Below, one piece after another: positions 17,406-25,914 of a stretch of 35,106 bases of DNA. Made by a program: the position numbers and the translations under genes. The stretch's first letter is position 1; each line of letters starts with the position of its first letter. Source of the DNA: an uncultured Clostridia bacterium (lineage in GTDB: Bacteria > Bacillota > Clostridia > TANB77 > CAG-508); NCBI GenBank assembly GCA_944392515.1, contig CALXWV010000012.1, positions 1 to 35,106 on the forward strand, in the 5' to 3' direction. Under the pieces are notes generated by a model. That model ran no database searches and was not told the origin of the DNA. It saw only the letters and a program-made list of their open reading frames with translations.

Positions 17406-18359
17406 TTATTTTCCTAGCATACCCTTTTTGTTTAATAAAGCTATTGTTCCTGCAGTAACTACAAAAGCTATTGCACATAATATCCAGAAACCATATTTTG
17501 CAATTTCAAAAGGTACTTCAACATTCATTCCCCAAAGAGAAGCTATTAATGTTGGAATTGATATTATAATTGTTATAGATGTTAAAAGTTTCATTACTTC
17601 ATTTAAGTTATTAGATATAATAGATGAATAAGCATCCATAGTACTATCTAAAATATCTTTATATATTTTACTCATCTCAATAGCCTGTTTATTTTCGATA
17701 ATAGCATCTTCTAGTATATCTTCATCATCTTCATATAGCTTGATATTTTTTATTTTTATTGTTCTTTCCATTACTGCTTCATTAGCTCTTAATGATGTTA
17801 TAAAATATACCAAAGATTTCTCTAAATCTAAAAGCTTTAATAATTCTCTATTTTTCATTGAATCTTTTAATCTATTTTCTGCAACATCTGTTTCTCTATT
17901 TATTAATTTTAAATATGTCAAATAACTAGATGAATTTTTAAACATTGTTTGAAGTATAAATCTACTCTTTTTATATGTAGAAAAACCCTTAACTTTATTA
18001 TCTCTAAAATCTTTTAATACATCTAATTTTTTTAATGATACAGTAATTATATAATCATCTCTTACAACTATCATACCAAATGGCATTGTTGTATAAATTT
18101 CATGATTTTCTTCTGCTTCTTTTATAGGAACGTCCATTATGAATAAAACTGTATCATCATCTTCTTCATAATCTATTCTGGCTTTTTCCTCACTATCTAG
18201 AGAATATCTTATAAAATCCTCTTGTATATTTAATTTACTACATACTGTTTTTATTTCATCTTCACTTGGATTTATCATATCAATCCATGAACCTTCTTTG
18301 TATTCATTTATTTCTTTAAAATTATTTGTATTTATGTCTGTATTATATATTTTTATCAT
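17406..18359 (-). CDS. CorA-family magnesium/divalent cation transporter
   Basis: 317 residues with the CorA layout: a long acidic cytoplasmic N-terminal domain with a helical stalk, then two C-terminal membrane helices (about 253-275 and 288-308). The signature GMN is intact in LWGMNVEVPFE near residue 277, at the end of TM1, where it forms the pore filter. The usual MPE loop is replaced by VPFE. The protein ends with a short basic tail. The start is supported by AAGGGGGAT upstream. It lies 43 bases after the DUF2974 hydrolase gene on the same strand and is probably the last gene of that run. It would assemble as a pentamer in the membrane and import Mg2+; an exporter or zinc role exists in some relatives and cannot be excluded. 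Confidence 0.92.
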   Translation of the reverse strand: MIKIYNTDINTNNFKEINEYKEGSWIDMINPSEDEIKTVCSKLNIQEDFIRYSLDSEEKARIDYEEDDDTVLFIMDVPIKEAEENHEIYTTMPFGMIVVRDDYIITVSLKKLDVLKDFRDNKVKGFSTYKKSRFILQTMFKNSSSYLTYLKLINRETDVAENRLKDSMKNRELLKLLDLEKSLVYFITSLRANEAVMERTIKIKNIKLYEDDEDILEDAIIENKQAIEMSKIYKDILDSTMDAYSSIISNNLNEVMKLLTSITIIISIPTLIASLWGMNVEVPFEIAKYGFWILCAIAFVVTAGTIALLNKKGMLGK

Positions 18360-18402
18360 AATACTTATCCCCCTTATGCAATATTTTAATTATCTTTTTA
18401 TT

Positions 18403-19476
18403 TTAAATTATTTTTTCTTTTATACAGTCTTTAGCAGCTGTAAAGAAACTTAAAAGCATTTGTCCTATTATTTTTTTGTCTTCACTACTAATATCTTTAT
18501 ATGATTTTAATATTATTCCTATATTTTTAGTCCATGAAGCTGTAAATTCTTTAAATGTTTTAGCCTTTGTTTTAGTAACTATTTCATACATTATATTTAT
18601 AAATTGTTCTCGTTGTTTAGGGCTAGTTGCTTTCAAATAGTTTCTTACAGTTTCATTTATCATATCACTTCCATTTGTTACTTTATCTAATTTTTCTAAT
18701 TCTATTCCGTTTACTACCCATGAAAAAATATCATGTTGCATAACTGAGATTTGTGTACTTCTAACAATTATATATTGTTCTTCATGTTCCAATAATCTAC
18801 CTATTATTGAAGACTGTGGTATATATGTATTTATCTTATTTAATATTCTTATATATTTTTCATTTTCTATTACTGTTTTGTCTACTCCTGGTCCATCAAA
18901 ATTTGTTATATCTATTATTTTATCTTGAATTTTTTTATTGCAAAATACTCCTGCATAAACTGCCAGATTTCCGCCTTTTGAATGACCTCCTAAATGCATT
19001 TTTAGGTTATATTTAGCAGATATCTTTCTAATATATTTAATTGCCTCTAATTGAGAAGGAATATGCAACATAAAACTTAAGTTAAAATCTTCTTTCCATC
19101 CAACTAAAGTATTATCTGTACCTCCATAAGATAAATAAAGTTCTCCATTTTCTAGATGAATTGTAATTGCCACAAATTGTTTTTCTTTCTTTTCATCTCT
19201 AGAAAAATAATAGTCAGTCACTATTAAATTTTTATATCTATTGCAAGTTCCAACTAATTCTATCAATTCTTTATCCTGCTTCATATTATATTCATTTATG
19301 TTTACTGAATTCATTTTTTTATAAATAGATTCAAAAGTTTCTTTTTCTTCTAACTTTATACTCTCAAACGGCAAATAAGATAACCTAGAAAAAATTAGGT
19401 TATCTATTTCATTAAGCTTAACTTTTTGAAATGTATTATTTCCTAGTTCTCTTATGTAGTCTAATATATTTGCCAT
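18403..19476 (-). CDS. DUF2974 (Mbeg1-like) alpha/beta-hydrolase
   Basis: 357 residues. The lipase-type nucleophile elbow is GGHSKGGNLAVY with Ser at about residue 165, followed by NFDGPGVD, the combination characteristic of the DUF2974/Mbeg1-like family found widely in Firmicutes. An early Asp in SYGGTDNTLVGWKEDF resembles the oxyanion region of class-3 lipases. No signal peptide is seen, so it is predicted to be cytoplasmic or membrane-peripheral. Its substrate is unknown; the fold suggests ester or lipid hydrolysis. The ribosome binding site GAGAGG overlaps the end of the upstream HTH-TPR gene (six bases between the genes), so the pair is translationally coupled. Confidence 0.85.
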   Translation of the reverse strand: MANILDYIRELGNNTFQKVKLNEIDNLIFSRLSYLPFESIKLEEKETFESIYKKMNSVNINEYNMKQDKELIELVGTCNRYKNLIVTDYYFSRDEKKEKQFVAITIHLENGELYLSYGGTDNTLVGWKEDFNLSFMLHIPSQLEAIKYIRKISAKYNLKMHLGGHSKGGNLAVYAGVFCNKKIQDKIIDITNFDGPGVDKTVIENEKYIRILNKINTYIPQSSIIGRLLEHEEQYIIVRSTQISVMQHDIFSWVVNGIELEKLDKVTNGSDMINETVRNYLKATSPKQREQFINIMYEIVTKTKAKTFKEFTASWTKNIGIILKSYKDISSEDKKIIGQMLLSFFTAAKDCIKEKII

Positions 19477-19482
19477 AGTTTT

Positions 19483-21585
19483 TTACCTCTCTGTTTCTAT
19501 TCTTGGTTCTCCATCTGGATAATCTGGATTTAATTTTGCTTTTGTTAATTGTTGTATAGCTAATAGACTTTTACTATCTATTTGTAAATCAAATGGATAA
19601 TTATTAATTTGTTTTGCTAATTCTATCATTTGATTTAATAATGTTTTAGCACCACTATTAAAGTCTAAGTTAAATTTTTTGGATAATGTATTCCATTTTG
19701 ACTCATCAAATATTGGTGTTTTGGCCTTTGCCATTATTTTTAATTGTTTCGCTAAAGCTTCATCTGCATTTTCTTTCTTTTTTAAATACATATCTATGTA
19801 TCCGATTGCAAGTTTATCTTGATTTTGTTTTTTGCATCTAGCTACCACTGAGAAAAGTTTTTCTCTATCTTGCAATGTTTTTGCGTAATTTTCAAATTTT
19901 TCTTCGCTCATTTCTAATATTTCTTGTAGTGAAACTTTTGGCTTTTCTTCAATATGCGGTACATATGCATTATTTTCTTCTTGTGGTTGTAAGCTACTAA
20001 CTTCTTCTATTAAAGATGATTGAACCTCCTTACTTACTGCTTGTTCTTGAGTTTCAACTACTTGATTGTCCTTTTTCGCCTTTTCAAGTGCTATTTTATC
20101 ATTAATTTTCTTTATGCTCATTAACCAAATAGCTTTACTATTTGGATATTTAATAAGCATCTTATTTGCAAAAGTCTTTGCTCTTTCTAATTCACCTTTT
20201 TCTATTAATATTTCTAGCCTTTGTGAAGAAAACCATTCTCCACTTTTAGGATATTTTTTTTCACTATCAATAGCATCTTTTTCTGCTTCATCAAACTTTC
20301 CAAATTTAATCAATGCTTTTATTCTTTGAGAAGCAAATTTATCTCCTACTTTTACTCCATATTTATCCTCTAATTCTCTTGTTTTTTCTATTGCCTCTTG
20401 ATATTGTTTTGCACTTATCAATGCCTCAATTAATTGTGAATCATATTGTTGACTAAATTGAGGACTTTGTTTTTTTAATATTTCTATAGCTTTAGTCGCT
20501 TCTTCTATTCCTTTAGTTTCTACTAATATAGAAATAATTTGGCTTTCATACGTATGATTTTCAAAAGGATACTTTCTAATAGCTTCTCTTGCTTCGTTTA
20601 CTGCTTGTTCATATTCTTTATTTTTCATTAATGCTGTTATTCTTTGAGATACTAGTACTGATGCATTTTTATAATCTCTAATAGAATTAAGTTTACTCTC
20701 ATAAGTTCTTGAAATTTCTATTGCTTCATCATAGCGCTCTAAACCTATTAAGGCACTTATTTTAATACTTCCCAAAAATTTTATACCATATTTTTCAATT
20801 AATTCATCTACTTCTTCTAGCACTTTATCGTATTCTTCAAAGTTCAATTGTGCATTCAATCTTAAAGATGCAAAAGTTTTGGCAAATGTAGGATTATCTT
20901 CTTCATATTTTTTAGTTAAATTTTTTACTTGTTGAATATCATAAAAATTAACTAAAGCCTTTATTTTTTGAATTCTATAATATGGTATATTCAATGGGTA
21001 TTTTTTTTCTAATTTTGCTTCTAATTCTAATGCAGTTTCATTCATTTGTAATCCTATCATCGCCTGCAATTTTTGGTTTTCTATAGATGCTACTAATTTT
21101 GGATATTTATTTGCATAATATTCTGTTGTATATTTCTTACATAAACTTAAAGCATCTGTATATAATTTTTGATTTATTAATGATTTTATTTTTCTAATAA
21201 TATTTACCAGGAATACTATATTTTTATCTACATATACTGGTTTACCTGATTTATAAGTTCTTTTTCCATCAATAGACCTATTATGTATGTCAGATTTTTG
21301 GCTTGTTTCTCCTTTATCTTCTTCACTAGTTGATGTAATATCTTCATCAGATTGATCTCCTTTATCCTCACTTATTTTATCTTGTTCAATTGGTGGTTCA
21401 GTACTTTTACTAGCACTACTTTTCTCCTCGTTAGAAACTTCTCTAGCTTTCTTCTTCCAAGAATAAATAGTTGGAATTGATATTGTTAGCTCATATTCCT
21501 CAGCTAAAACACTTTGAACACTTTTAGCATTTTTACCTTGTGATAATAAATCTAATGCTTTTTCTTTTATTTCTTTACTATACAT
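19483..21585 (-). CDS. HTH-TPR repeat protein of unknown function
   Basis: 700 residues. The N-terminus (1-50, LSQGKNAKSVQSVLAEEY then IPTIYSWKKKARE) is a homeodomain-like helix-turn-helix of the type seen in transposases and resolvases. A polar linker rich in Ser, Glu and Asp (55-115) follows. Then comes a long array of degenerate 34-36-residue TPR-like helical repeats (about 125-490; several contain a SQRI-x-ALI-x-x-x-x-Y/F-E/D-x-A pattern and end in KYP). A second polar linker and a helical C-terminal domain (about 540-700) complete it. There is no signal or membrane segment. The DNA-binding and peptide- or protein-binding parts together suggest a regulator, but I know of no described protein of this architecture. 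It heads a probable operon with a DUF2974 hydrolase and a CorA transporter and has its own promoter. Confidence 0.8.
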   Translation of the reverse strand: MYSKEIKEKALDLLSQGKNAKSVQSVLAEEYELTISIPTIYSWKKKAREVSNEEKSSASKSTEPPIEQDKISEDKGDQSDEDITSTSEEDKGETSQKSDIHNRSIDGKRTYKSGKPVYVDKNIVFLVNIIRKIKSLINQKLYTDALSLCKKYTTEYYANKYPKLVASIENQKLQAMIGLQMNETALELEAKLEKKYPLNIPYYRIQKIKALVNFYDIQQVKNLTKKYEEDNPTFAKTFASLRLNAQLNFEEYDKVLEEVDELIEKYGIKFLGSIKISALIGLERYDEAIEISRTYESKLNSIRDYKNASVLVSQRITALMKNKEYEQAVNEAREAIRKYPFENHTYESQIISILVETKGIEEATKAIEILKKQSPQFSQQYDSQLIEALISAKQYQEAIEKTRELEDKYGVKVGDKFASQRIKALIKFGKFDEAEKDAIDSEKKYPKSGEWFSSQRLEILIEKGELERAKTFANKMLIKYPNSKAIWLMSIKKINDKIALEKAKKDNQVVETQEQAVSKEVQSSLIEEVSSLQPQEENNAYVPHIEEKPKVSLQEILEMSEEKFENYAKTLQDREKLFSVVARCKKQNQDKLAIGYIDMYLKKKENADEALAKQLKIMAKAKTPIFDESKWNTLSKKFNLDFNSGAKTLLNQMIELAKQINNYPFDLQIDSKSLLAIQQLTKAKLNPDYPDGEPRIETER

Positions 21586-21615
21586 TATAAATCTCCTTAT
21601 TATACTACTTTATAT

Positions 21616-21644
21616 ATTATACTATATTGTGCTAATTATGTAAA
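21616..21644 (-). promoter_or_regulatory. Promoter of the HTH-TPR operon
   Basis: On the minus strand, -35 TTTACA (21639-21644), a 17-base spacer and -10 TATAAT (21616-21621). AAGGAGA follows before the ATG at 21585. Confidence 0.7.
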
Positions 21645-21821
21645 TCCTTTATTTAATATTTTTCTGTTACTTAGTAAAACTTTCTTTTTTATTTTTAGTT
21701 TTAGCTTCTTATTGCTAAGTTAAATTTTTCAATATAATAGTTGTTTTTAAGAATTTCTATTGAAATATTTATTTTTAAAATATAAAATAATATAAAAATA
21801 TATTTTTAAGAAAGTACTATT

Positions 21822-22322
21822 ATGGATACAGAAGATTTAAAGAATAAAGAACATATTGAAAAAGTTTATTGTGATAAAGCAATTAATATCTTTAAATATT
21901 GTATTGGAATATTTATTTTTAGTTTTTGCACATATGCAATTGCTTTATTTTTTGGTAATTTTGATTTTGGTTTAATATTTGAAATAATTTCTTTTATATT
22001 TACTATTCTAGCACTAAATAAAATTAAGCTTAAAGATTTTCCTAAATCAAAAAACTATACTATAATTGCAATGATTCCTTTAGGTTGGCTTATTATTTAT
22101 GATTTAATAAATCTGTTTGTAAATATTAAAGAAGTAATTAATGAAGTAATTTTTTATTATGCTTCTTCTGATCAGTTCTTTTATTATATTGAACCTTATC
22201 TTTTTGATGTAACAATTGTTGCTATAATTATTTTATTGTTTTTGGCTTATAAATCTATAAGAAGAGCTGATGGTACAGATAAAAATAATGATCCTACTGA
22301 TGCATTTTATGAAAAATTATAA
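21822..22322 (+). CDS. Small membrane protein, unknown
   Basis: 166 residues with an acidic N-terminal tail and four predicted membrane helices (about 24-45, 49-66, 84-104 and 124-146), followed by a charged C-terminal tail. I recognise no family. The start is only weakly supported: AAGAAAG about eight bases upstream. It is transcribed divergently from the HTH-TPR gene and convergently with the next gene, sharing a bidirectional terminator with it. The function is unknown. Confidence 0.7.
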   Translation: MDTEDLKNKEHIEKVYCDKAINIFKYCIGIFIFSFCTYAIALFFGNFDFGLIFEIISFIFTILALNKIKLKDFPKSKNYTIIAMIPLGWLIIYDLINLFVNIKEVINEVIFYYASSDQFFYYIEPYLFDVTIVAIIILLFLAYKSIRRADGTDKNNDPTDAFYEKL

Positions 22323-22327
22323 ATACT

Positions 22328-22353
22328 AAAAGACCTTATTATTAAGGTCTTTT
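22328..22353. terminator. Bidirectional terminator
   Basis: A perfect 11-bp stem (22328-22338 with 22343-22353, AAAAGACCTTA arm) and a four-base loop. The A-rich and T-rich flanks let it serve both convergent genes. Confidence 0.88.
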
Positions 22354-22366
22354 AATATTAAAAAAT

Positions 22367-23101
22367 TTAGAATTTAACATTTTGTTTTTCATCAAATAAT
22401 ACTTCATCTTCCTTTTTTAGTTTATCTTTTCTTTTTTCAATATGCTCGATTCTAAATGAAAAATATAATATAAATATTACTGCTAAAAATTGAAGAAATA
22501 TATATATCATTGTTTTTATAGTAAAATTAGTATAAGCATCTTTATTTTTAGTAATATATGCTTGTTTAGGAGATGATACATTTATTCCTGAAAGTCCAAT
22601 TGTTATTCTTTTTGAATCTTCATCATTATTTTTTCCCTCATATTCATCATAATATGAAGCAAATATATTTTCGCTATTATATTTATTATCTAAATAAAAT
22701 TTAACTCCCCAAAGTATTAAAATTGATATTAATGATAATATAGCTATAATTCTTAAATACTTAACAAGATTTTCTTTATTACTTTTTGTTAAAAATACCG
22801 CTAAAATTGTTAAAATAATAGGTACTAATAAAAAAATAAGCTGCGCTGTTAAGAAATTATTTTTTACATTAGCAATAGGATCTTCAAATGGTAATTTGTA
22901 TGCAAAAAGATATGCACAAAAACCTGTCACCAATATTATAAACGTAGTTATCAATGAAATTGCAACAAATGACTTGTCGTAATTTACTATAATAAATCTT
23001 CCATTCCAATAGTTTGAATAATGTGGTGCACTATATCCACTCGATTTATTATCTTCTTGTCCTATATTAATATTAGGAACTTCTCCTCTATTTCTAAACA
23101 T
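22367..23101 (-). CDS. Membrane protein, unknown
   Basis: 244 residues. A polar N-terminus (1-40) is followed by four predicted membrane helices (about 45-68, 84-103, 114-133 and 196-217). A loop of about 60 residues rich in Asp, Asn and Tyr lies between helices three and four, and a strongly charged cytoplasmic tail ends the protein. No family is recognised. AAAGGAG lies eight bases before the ATG, and a promoter is visible upstream. It resembles the poorly characterised small membrane proteins common in gut Clostridia. Confidence 0.72.
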   Translation of the reverse strand: MFRNRGEVPNINIGQEDNKSSGYSAPHYSNYWNGRFIIVNYDKSFVAISLITTFIILVTGFCAYLFAYKLPFEDPIANVKNNFLTAQLIFLLVPIILTILAVFLTKSNKENLVKYLRIIAILSLISILILWGVKFYLDNKYNSENIFASYYDEYEGKNNDEDSKRITIGLSGINVSSPKQAYITKNKDAYTNFTIKTMIYIFLQFLAVIFILYFSFRIEHIEKRKDKLKKEDEVLFDEKQNVKF

Positions 23102-23147
23102 AAAATACTCCTTTTCCTATTCTATACATAATTTTATTTTCGTTTAA

Positions 23148-23175
23148 ATTATATCATTTTGCAAATTATTTTCAA
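23148..23175 (-). promoter_or_regulatory. Promoter of the 22367-23101 gene
   Basis: On the minus strand, -35 TTGAAA (23170-23175), a 16-base spacer and -10 TATAAT (23148-23153). Confidence 0.65.
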
Positions 23176-23206
23176 CTTTATTTGCAAAATTTATTATTCG
23201 TTTTGG

Positions 23207-23235
23207 TTGACAAAATTAGATATAAGTATTATAAT
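23207..23235 (+). promoter_or_regulatory. Promoter of tRNA-Lys(CTT)
   Basis: Consensus TTGACA (23207-23212), a 17-base spacer and TATAAT (23230-23235), the strongest promoter in the window. It ends 22 bases before the tRNA. Confidence 0.9.
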
Positions 23236-23257
23236 AAATTATGTTGATAATTTTTAT

Positions 23258-23333
23258 GCACCTCTAGCTCAGTTGGTAGAGCAGCTGACTCTTAATCAGA
23301 AGGTCCGGGGTTCGACCCCCCGGAGGTGCACCA
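23258..23333 (+). tRNA. tRNA-Lys(CTT)
   Basis: 76 bases with encoded CCA. The acceptor stem GCACCTC/GAGGTGC, D-arm, anticodon loop CTCTTAA (anticodon CTT, reading AAG) and T-arm CGGGG-TTCGACC-CCCCG are all present. The top pair of the anticodon stem is a G-A mismatch (27-43). It is a single-gene transcription unit with consensus promoter and terminator. Confidence 0.95.
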
Positions 23334-23342
23334 AAAATTTAG

Positions 23343-23380
23343 TCCTTCAATTCACTTTACTGTGTTTTGAAGGATTTTTT
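23343..23380 (+). terminator. Terminator of tRNA-Lys(CTT)
   Basis: An 8-bp stem (23343-23350 with 23367-23374) with an inner 3-bp CAC/GTG helix, followed by six T. It also lies just past the stop of the opposing VanW gene. Confidence 0.8.
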
Positions 23381-23384
23381 ATAT

Positions 23385-24941
23385 CTATTTATTTTCTTTT
23401 ATTATAGTTGGTAAATCATTATATGTGTCTTTTGAAACTAATGCTTTTGAAATAACTATTCCATTTCTTGAAAGAGTTTTATATGTCTCACTTGTACATC
23501 CATCTGCACCTTTTTGAGAAACTACCTGCTCTCCTTTTTCTAAAGAATTATCTTCTTCATATATAGTCTCCATTGGTATTACACTTGTTTCTTGTGATTC
23601 TATTGTTACATCATAATCATCATCTTGCTTTATCCCATAAATATCTACTTTTACCACTCCATCTTTTGCTGAAGCTACTATTTTTATAGGATATTTTCTG
23701 TTATTTTTAAATTTAAAATCTACTGATCCCCATGATACTGTAGCATCTCTTCCTGCAGGTAAGTATGAAGTTTCAAAATAATGACTTCTTCTTTCTACAA
23801 CTTCTAAATTAGAAAGTAATACTGAATTGTATAATGTTGAGGAAAGTTGACATATTCCTCCTCCTACATCTAGTACAACTTTTCCATTAGCATAGGCTTT
23901 AGCTTCTTTAAATCCAGCTGCTATTGTTCTTTGACCTATTGTTTGATTATATGAAAAAGTTTCTCCTGGATTTACAATTGTCTCATTTATTTTTTCTGCA
24001 GCCAGCATCAAATTATTATTTCTGTTTATATTACTTGCATCATAATTTGTTGTACAGGTTCCTAATAGATTAGGAAATGCATCTTCACCTAAGTCTGATA
24101 CTTTAATTTCAGCTTTTGTTATAGTTAAAGGTATTTCATATTCTTCTTTATCTTCTGCTAGTATAGATTTTGCTTCATTTAGTGATATTGCAAGCGCTAT
24201 CCCATCTTTATCTGCATGAACTTCAAGTGGATTTTCGCTTAAATATGCATTTTGTGGCTCACATGTAATTTCATCTGCAATTTTAGCTATATCTATCCCT
24301 TCTGGTGATTTTTCTGTTACTGGTATTTCTATGGTATAATCTTCATTAGAAAAATCTTTTATTTCTTCTATTATTTTTTCTTTTAATTCATCTTTATTAA
24401 TAATAACTCCACTTTTTCCTTTTGTTATTATTAATTTATCTCCATCAATATAATAATCATTATCTACCACTACATTAGGTAATTTTGATTCTACATCTTC
24501 TATAACTTTATCTATACTGTTTTCATCTATTGTAAAATTAACTTCTATATCTTTTGGTATAAAATATCTTAGTAAAATATTATAATTATTTGTTATAATA
24601 TTACCTCTTCTTCCAATGGCATAAGCCTCTGTTACAGCATCTCCCACATTGCAAGTTATTCCAAGTTGGTCAAAAGAAATTATAGTTTCATAATCTCCTT
24701 GCTTTAATTTTATCCCAGCTAATTTTTTTTCATTATATATTTTATTTAATTCAGTATTTACCTCTTCTTGCTCTTTTCCATACACAGATAATCCCTGTAC
24801 TTTTATATTAGGATATATTTTATTATTTCCTATATTTATTAAACTAAAAACAACTGAAATAAATATTACAAATGCTACAATACATAAAATTATTATAATT
24901 TTTTTACTATAATTTAATTTTGCTTTTTTAATATTTTTCAT
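23385..24941 (-). CDS. VanW-family cell-wall protein with peptidoglycan-binding-type domain
   Basis: 518 residues. A basic N-terminus and one membrane anchor (about 13-35) put the rest outside the cell. Residues about 45-250 match the repeat type known as PG_binding_4 that usually precedes VanW domains. The VanW domain follows (about 285-425), with NPGETFSYNQTIGQRT, GGGICQLSSTLYNSVL (about 357-372) and RSHYFETSYLPAGRDATV. A beta-rich tail closes the protein. Such YoaR-type proteins are common in Clostridia and are thought to act in the cell wall; the biochemical function is not known, and no van resistance genes are nearby, so it should not be read as a resistance gene. AAGGAAA lies upstream of the ATG. 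Confidence 0.92.
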   Translation of the reverse strand: MKNIKKAKLNYSKKIIIILCIVAFVIFISVVFSLINIGNNKIYPNIKVQGLSVYGKEQEEVNTELNKIYNEKKLAGIKLKQGDYETIISFDQLGITCNVGDAVTEAYAIGRRGNIITNNYNILLRYFIPKDIEVNFTIDENSIDKVIEDVESKLPNVVVDNDYYIDGDKLIITKGKSGVIINKDELKEKIIEEIKDFSNEDYTIEIPVTEKSPEGIDIAKIADEITCEPQNAYLSENPLEVHADKDGIALAISLNEAKSILAEDKEEYEIPLTITKAEIKVSDLGEDAFPNLLGTCTTNYDASNINRNNNLMLAAEKINETIVNPGETFSYNQTIGQRTIAAGFKEAKAYANGKVVLDVGGGICQLSSTLYNSVLLSNLEVVERRSHYFETSYLPAGRDATVSWGSVDFKFKNNRKYPIKIVASAKDGVVKVDIYGIKQDDDYDVTIESQETSVIPMETIYEEDNSLEKGEQVVSQKGADGCTSETYKTLSRNGIVISKALVSKDTYNDLPTIIKENK

Positions 24942-25113
24942 TATATAATTTCCTTATTTTTTTATTTCTATATAATATTCTATTTTGATTTTTCTTATTT
25001 ATTCTATGTTAATTAGTAAAAATCATGTCATTTATTTTATATTTTGTTGATTATTTATCTATATAAAATAATATCATAATGCAATTTTTTTTACAATATT
25101 TTATTTTATTTAC

Positions 25114-25142
25114 TAGACATTTTTTGCAGAATTTTGTATAAT
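25114..25142 (+). promoter_or_regulatory. Promoter of the XRE/S24 regulator
   Basis: -35 TAGACA (25114-25119), a 17-base spacer and -10 TATAAT (25137-25142). This promoter overlaps the first codons of the longest open frame, which is one reason to place the real start downstream at 25209. Confidence 0.7.
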
Positions 25143-25208
25143 TATGTCGAATTTAAGATACATTTTTTAAGGATAAATGTTTTATATATAAAGGAAAGGA
25201 TTGATTTT

Positions 25209-25787
25209 ATGATAGGAGATATGCTTTCTAAAATAAGAGAAGATAAAAATCTTTCAAAAACTAATATTGCTAAAGAAACCAATATTAATGTTGGCCATTT
25301 AACACATATTGAAAAGGGTGAAAGAAATCCCAGTCACAAAGCTTTAAAATCTCTTTGTGATGCTTTAAATGTTCCTTATCAACCAATAATGTATACTTAT
25401 GATAAAAAGTTAACTCAAGAACAATTAGATTATGAAGTTGTTAATCATATTAAATATGATTCTGTTCCAATGTTTGATAACCTTGTCGGTTTTGCAAATG
25501 TACCTAAAGAATACTCATCTGCCTCTATTTGTTTAAGAGTAGAAGATGATTCTATGTCTCCAAAATTTAAACAGAATGATTATGTTTTTATTGAACTAAA
25601 TACTCCATTAAATAATAAAGATTTTGGTCTTTTTGAATATAAAGGGGAATATTTAATAAGAAAATTCATTGTTAGAAAAAATGACTTAGTATTAAGAGCA
25701 GAAGTTGATGATATTCCAGATATAATTATTACTTCAAAAGACAACTTTTATATAATTGGAAAAGTACTTGGAAAGCTAGAGAAATAA
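25209..25787 (+). CDS. XRE-type transcriptional regulator with S24 (LexA-like) domain
   Basis: 192 residues from the ATG at 25209, which has AAAGGATT seven bases upstream. An in-frame TTG at 25134 lies in the promoter and is rejected. Residues 2-58 form an XRE/Cro-type helix-turn-helix (LSKTNIAKETNINVGHLTHIEKGERNP). Residues about 88-190 form an S24 peptidase-like domain with Ser115 in EDDSMSPKFKQNDYVFIE. The partner lysine position falls at LIRKFI (Arg151-Lys152), where the usual order is Lys-Arg, so self-cleavage may be lost or shifted by one residue. Such proteins repress SOS-type, phage or stress genes and are inactivated by cleavage. No phage genes adjoin it here, so the target is unknown; self-regulation is likely. 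Confidence 0.9.
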   Translation: MIGDMLSKIREDKNLSKTNIAKETNINVGHLTHIEKGERNPSHKALKSLCDALNVPYQPIMYTYDKKLTQEQLDYEVVNHIKYDSVPMFDNLVGFANVPKEYSSASICLRVEDDSMSPKFKQNDYVFIELNTPLNNKDFGLFEYKGEYLIRKFIVRKNDLVLRAEVDDIPDIIITSKDNFYIIGKVLGKLEK

Positions 25788-25793
25788 ACAATT

Positions 25794-25829
25794 AGTGTAA
25801 TATTCTTTCAGAAATATTACACTTTTTTT
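25794..25829 (+). terminator. Terminator of the XRE/S24 gene
   Basis: A perfect 11-bp stem (25794-25804 with 25813-25823) and a T tract. It lies six bases after the stop codon. Confidence 0.9.
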
Positions 25830-25857
25830 ACATTTATAATACAAATTTATTAATCTA

Positions 25858-25886
25858 TTGAAAATTTTGTCAAATAATAATATAAT
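25858..25886 (+). promoter_or_regulatory. Promoter of the CBM protein gene
   Basis: -35 TTGAAA (25858-25863), a 17-base spacer and -10 TATAAT (25881-25886). The ATG at 25915 has AGGAGAAAG before it. Confidence 0.75.
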
Positions 25887-25914
25887 TAATACAGTTTAAT
25901 CATAGGAGAAAGTT

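Noticed and set aside
23159-23407. 82-codon plus-strand open frame
   Set aside because: It runs straight through tRNA-Lys(CTT); its apparent protein is translated tRNA.
23385-24941. Vancomycin resistance gene vanW
   Set aside because: The domain is VanW, but the architecture is the common YoaR-type clostridial protein, and no ligase or vanHAX-type genes are nearby.
25134-25208. Longer N-terminus of the XRE/S24 regulator from a TTG start
   Set aside because: The TTG overlaps the -10 of the promoter and the added residues do not resemble the family; the ATG at 25209 has a proper SD.
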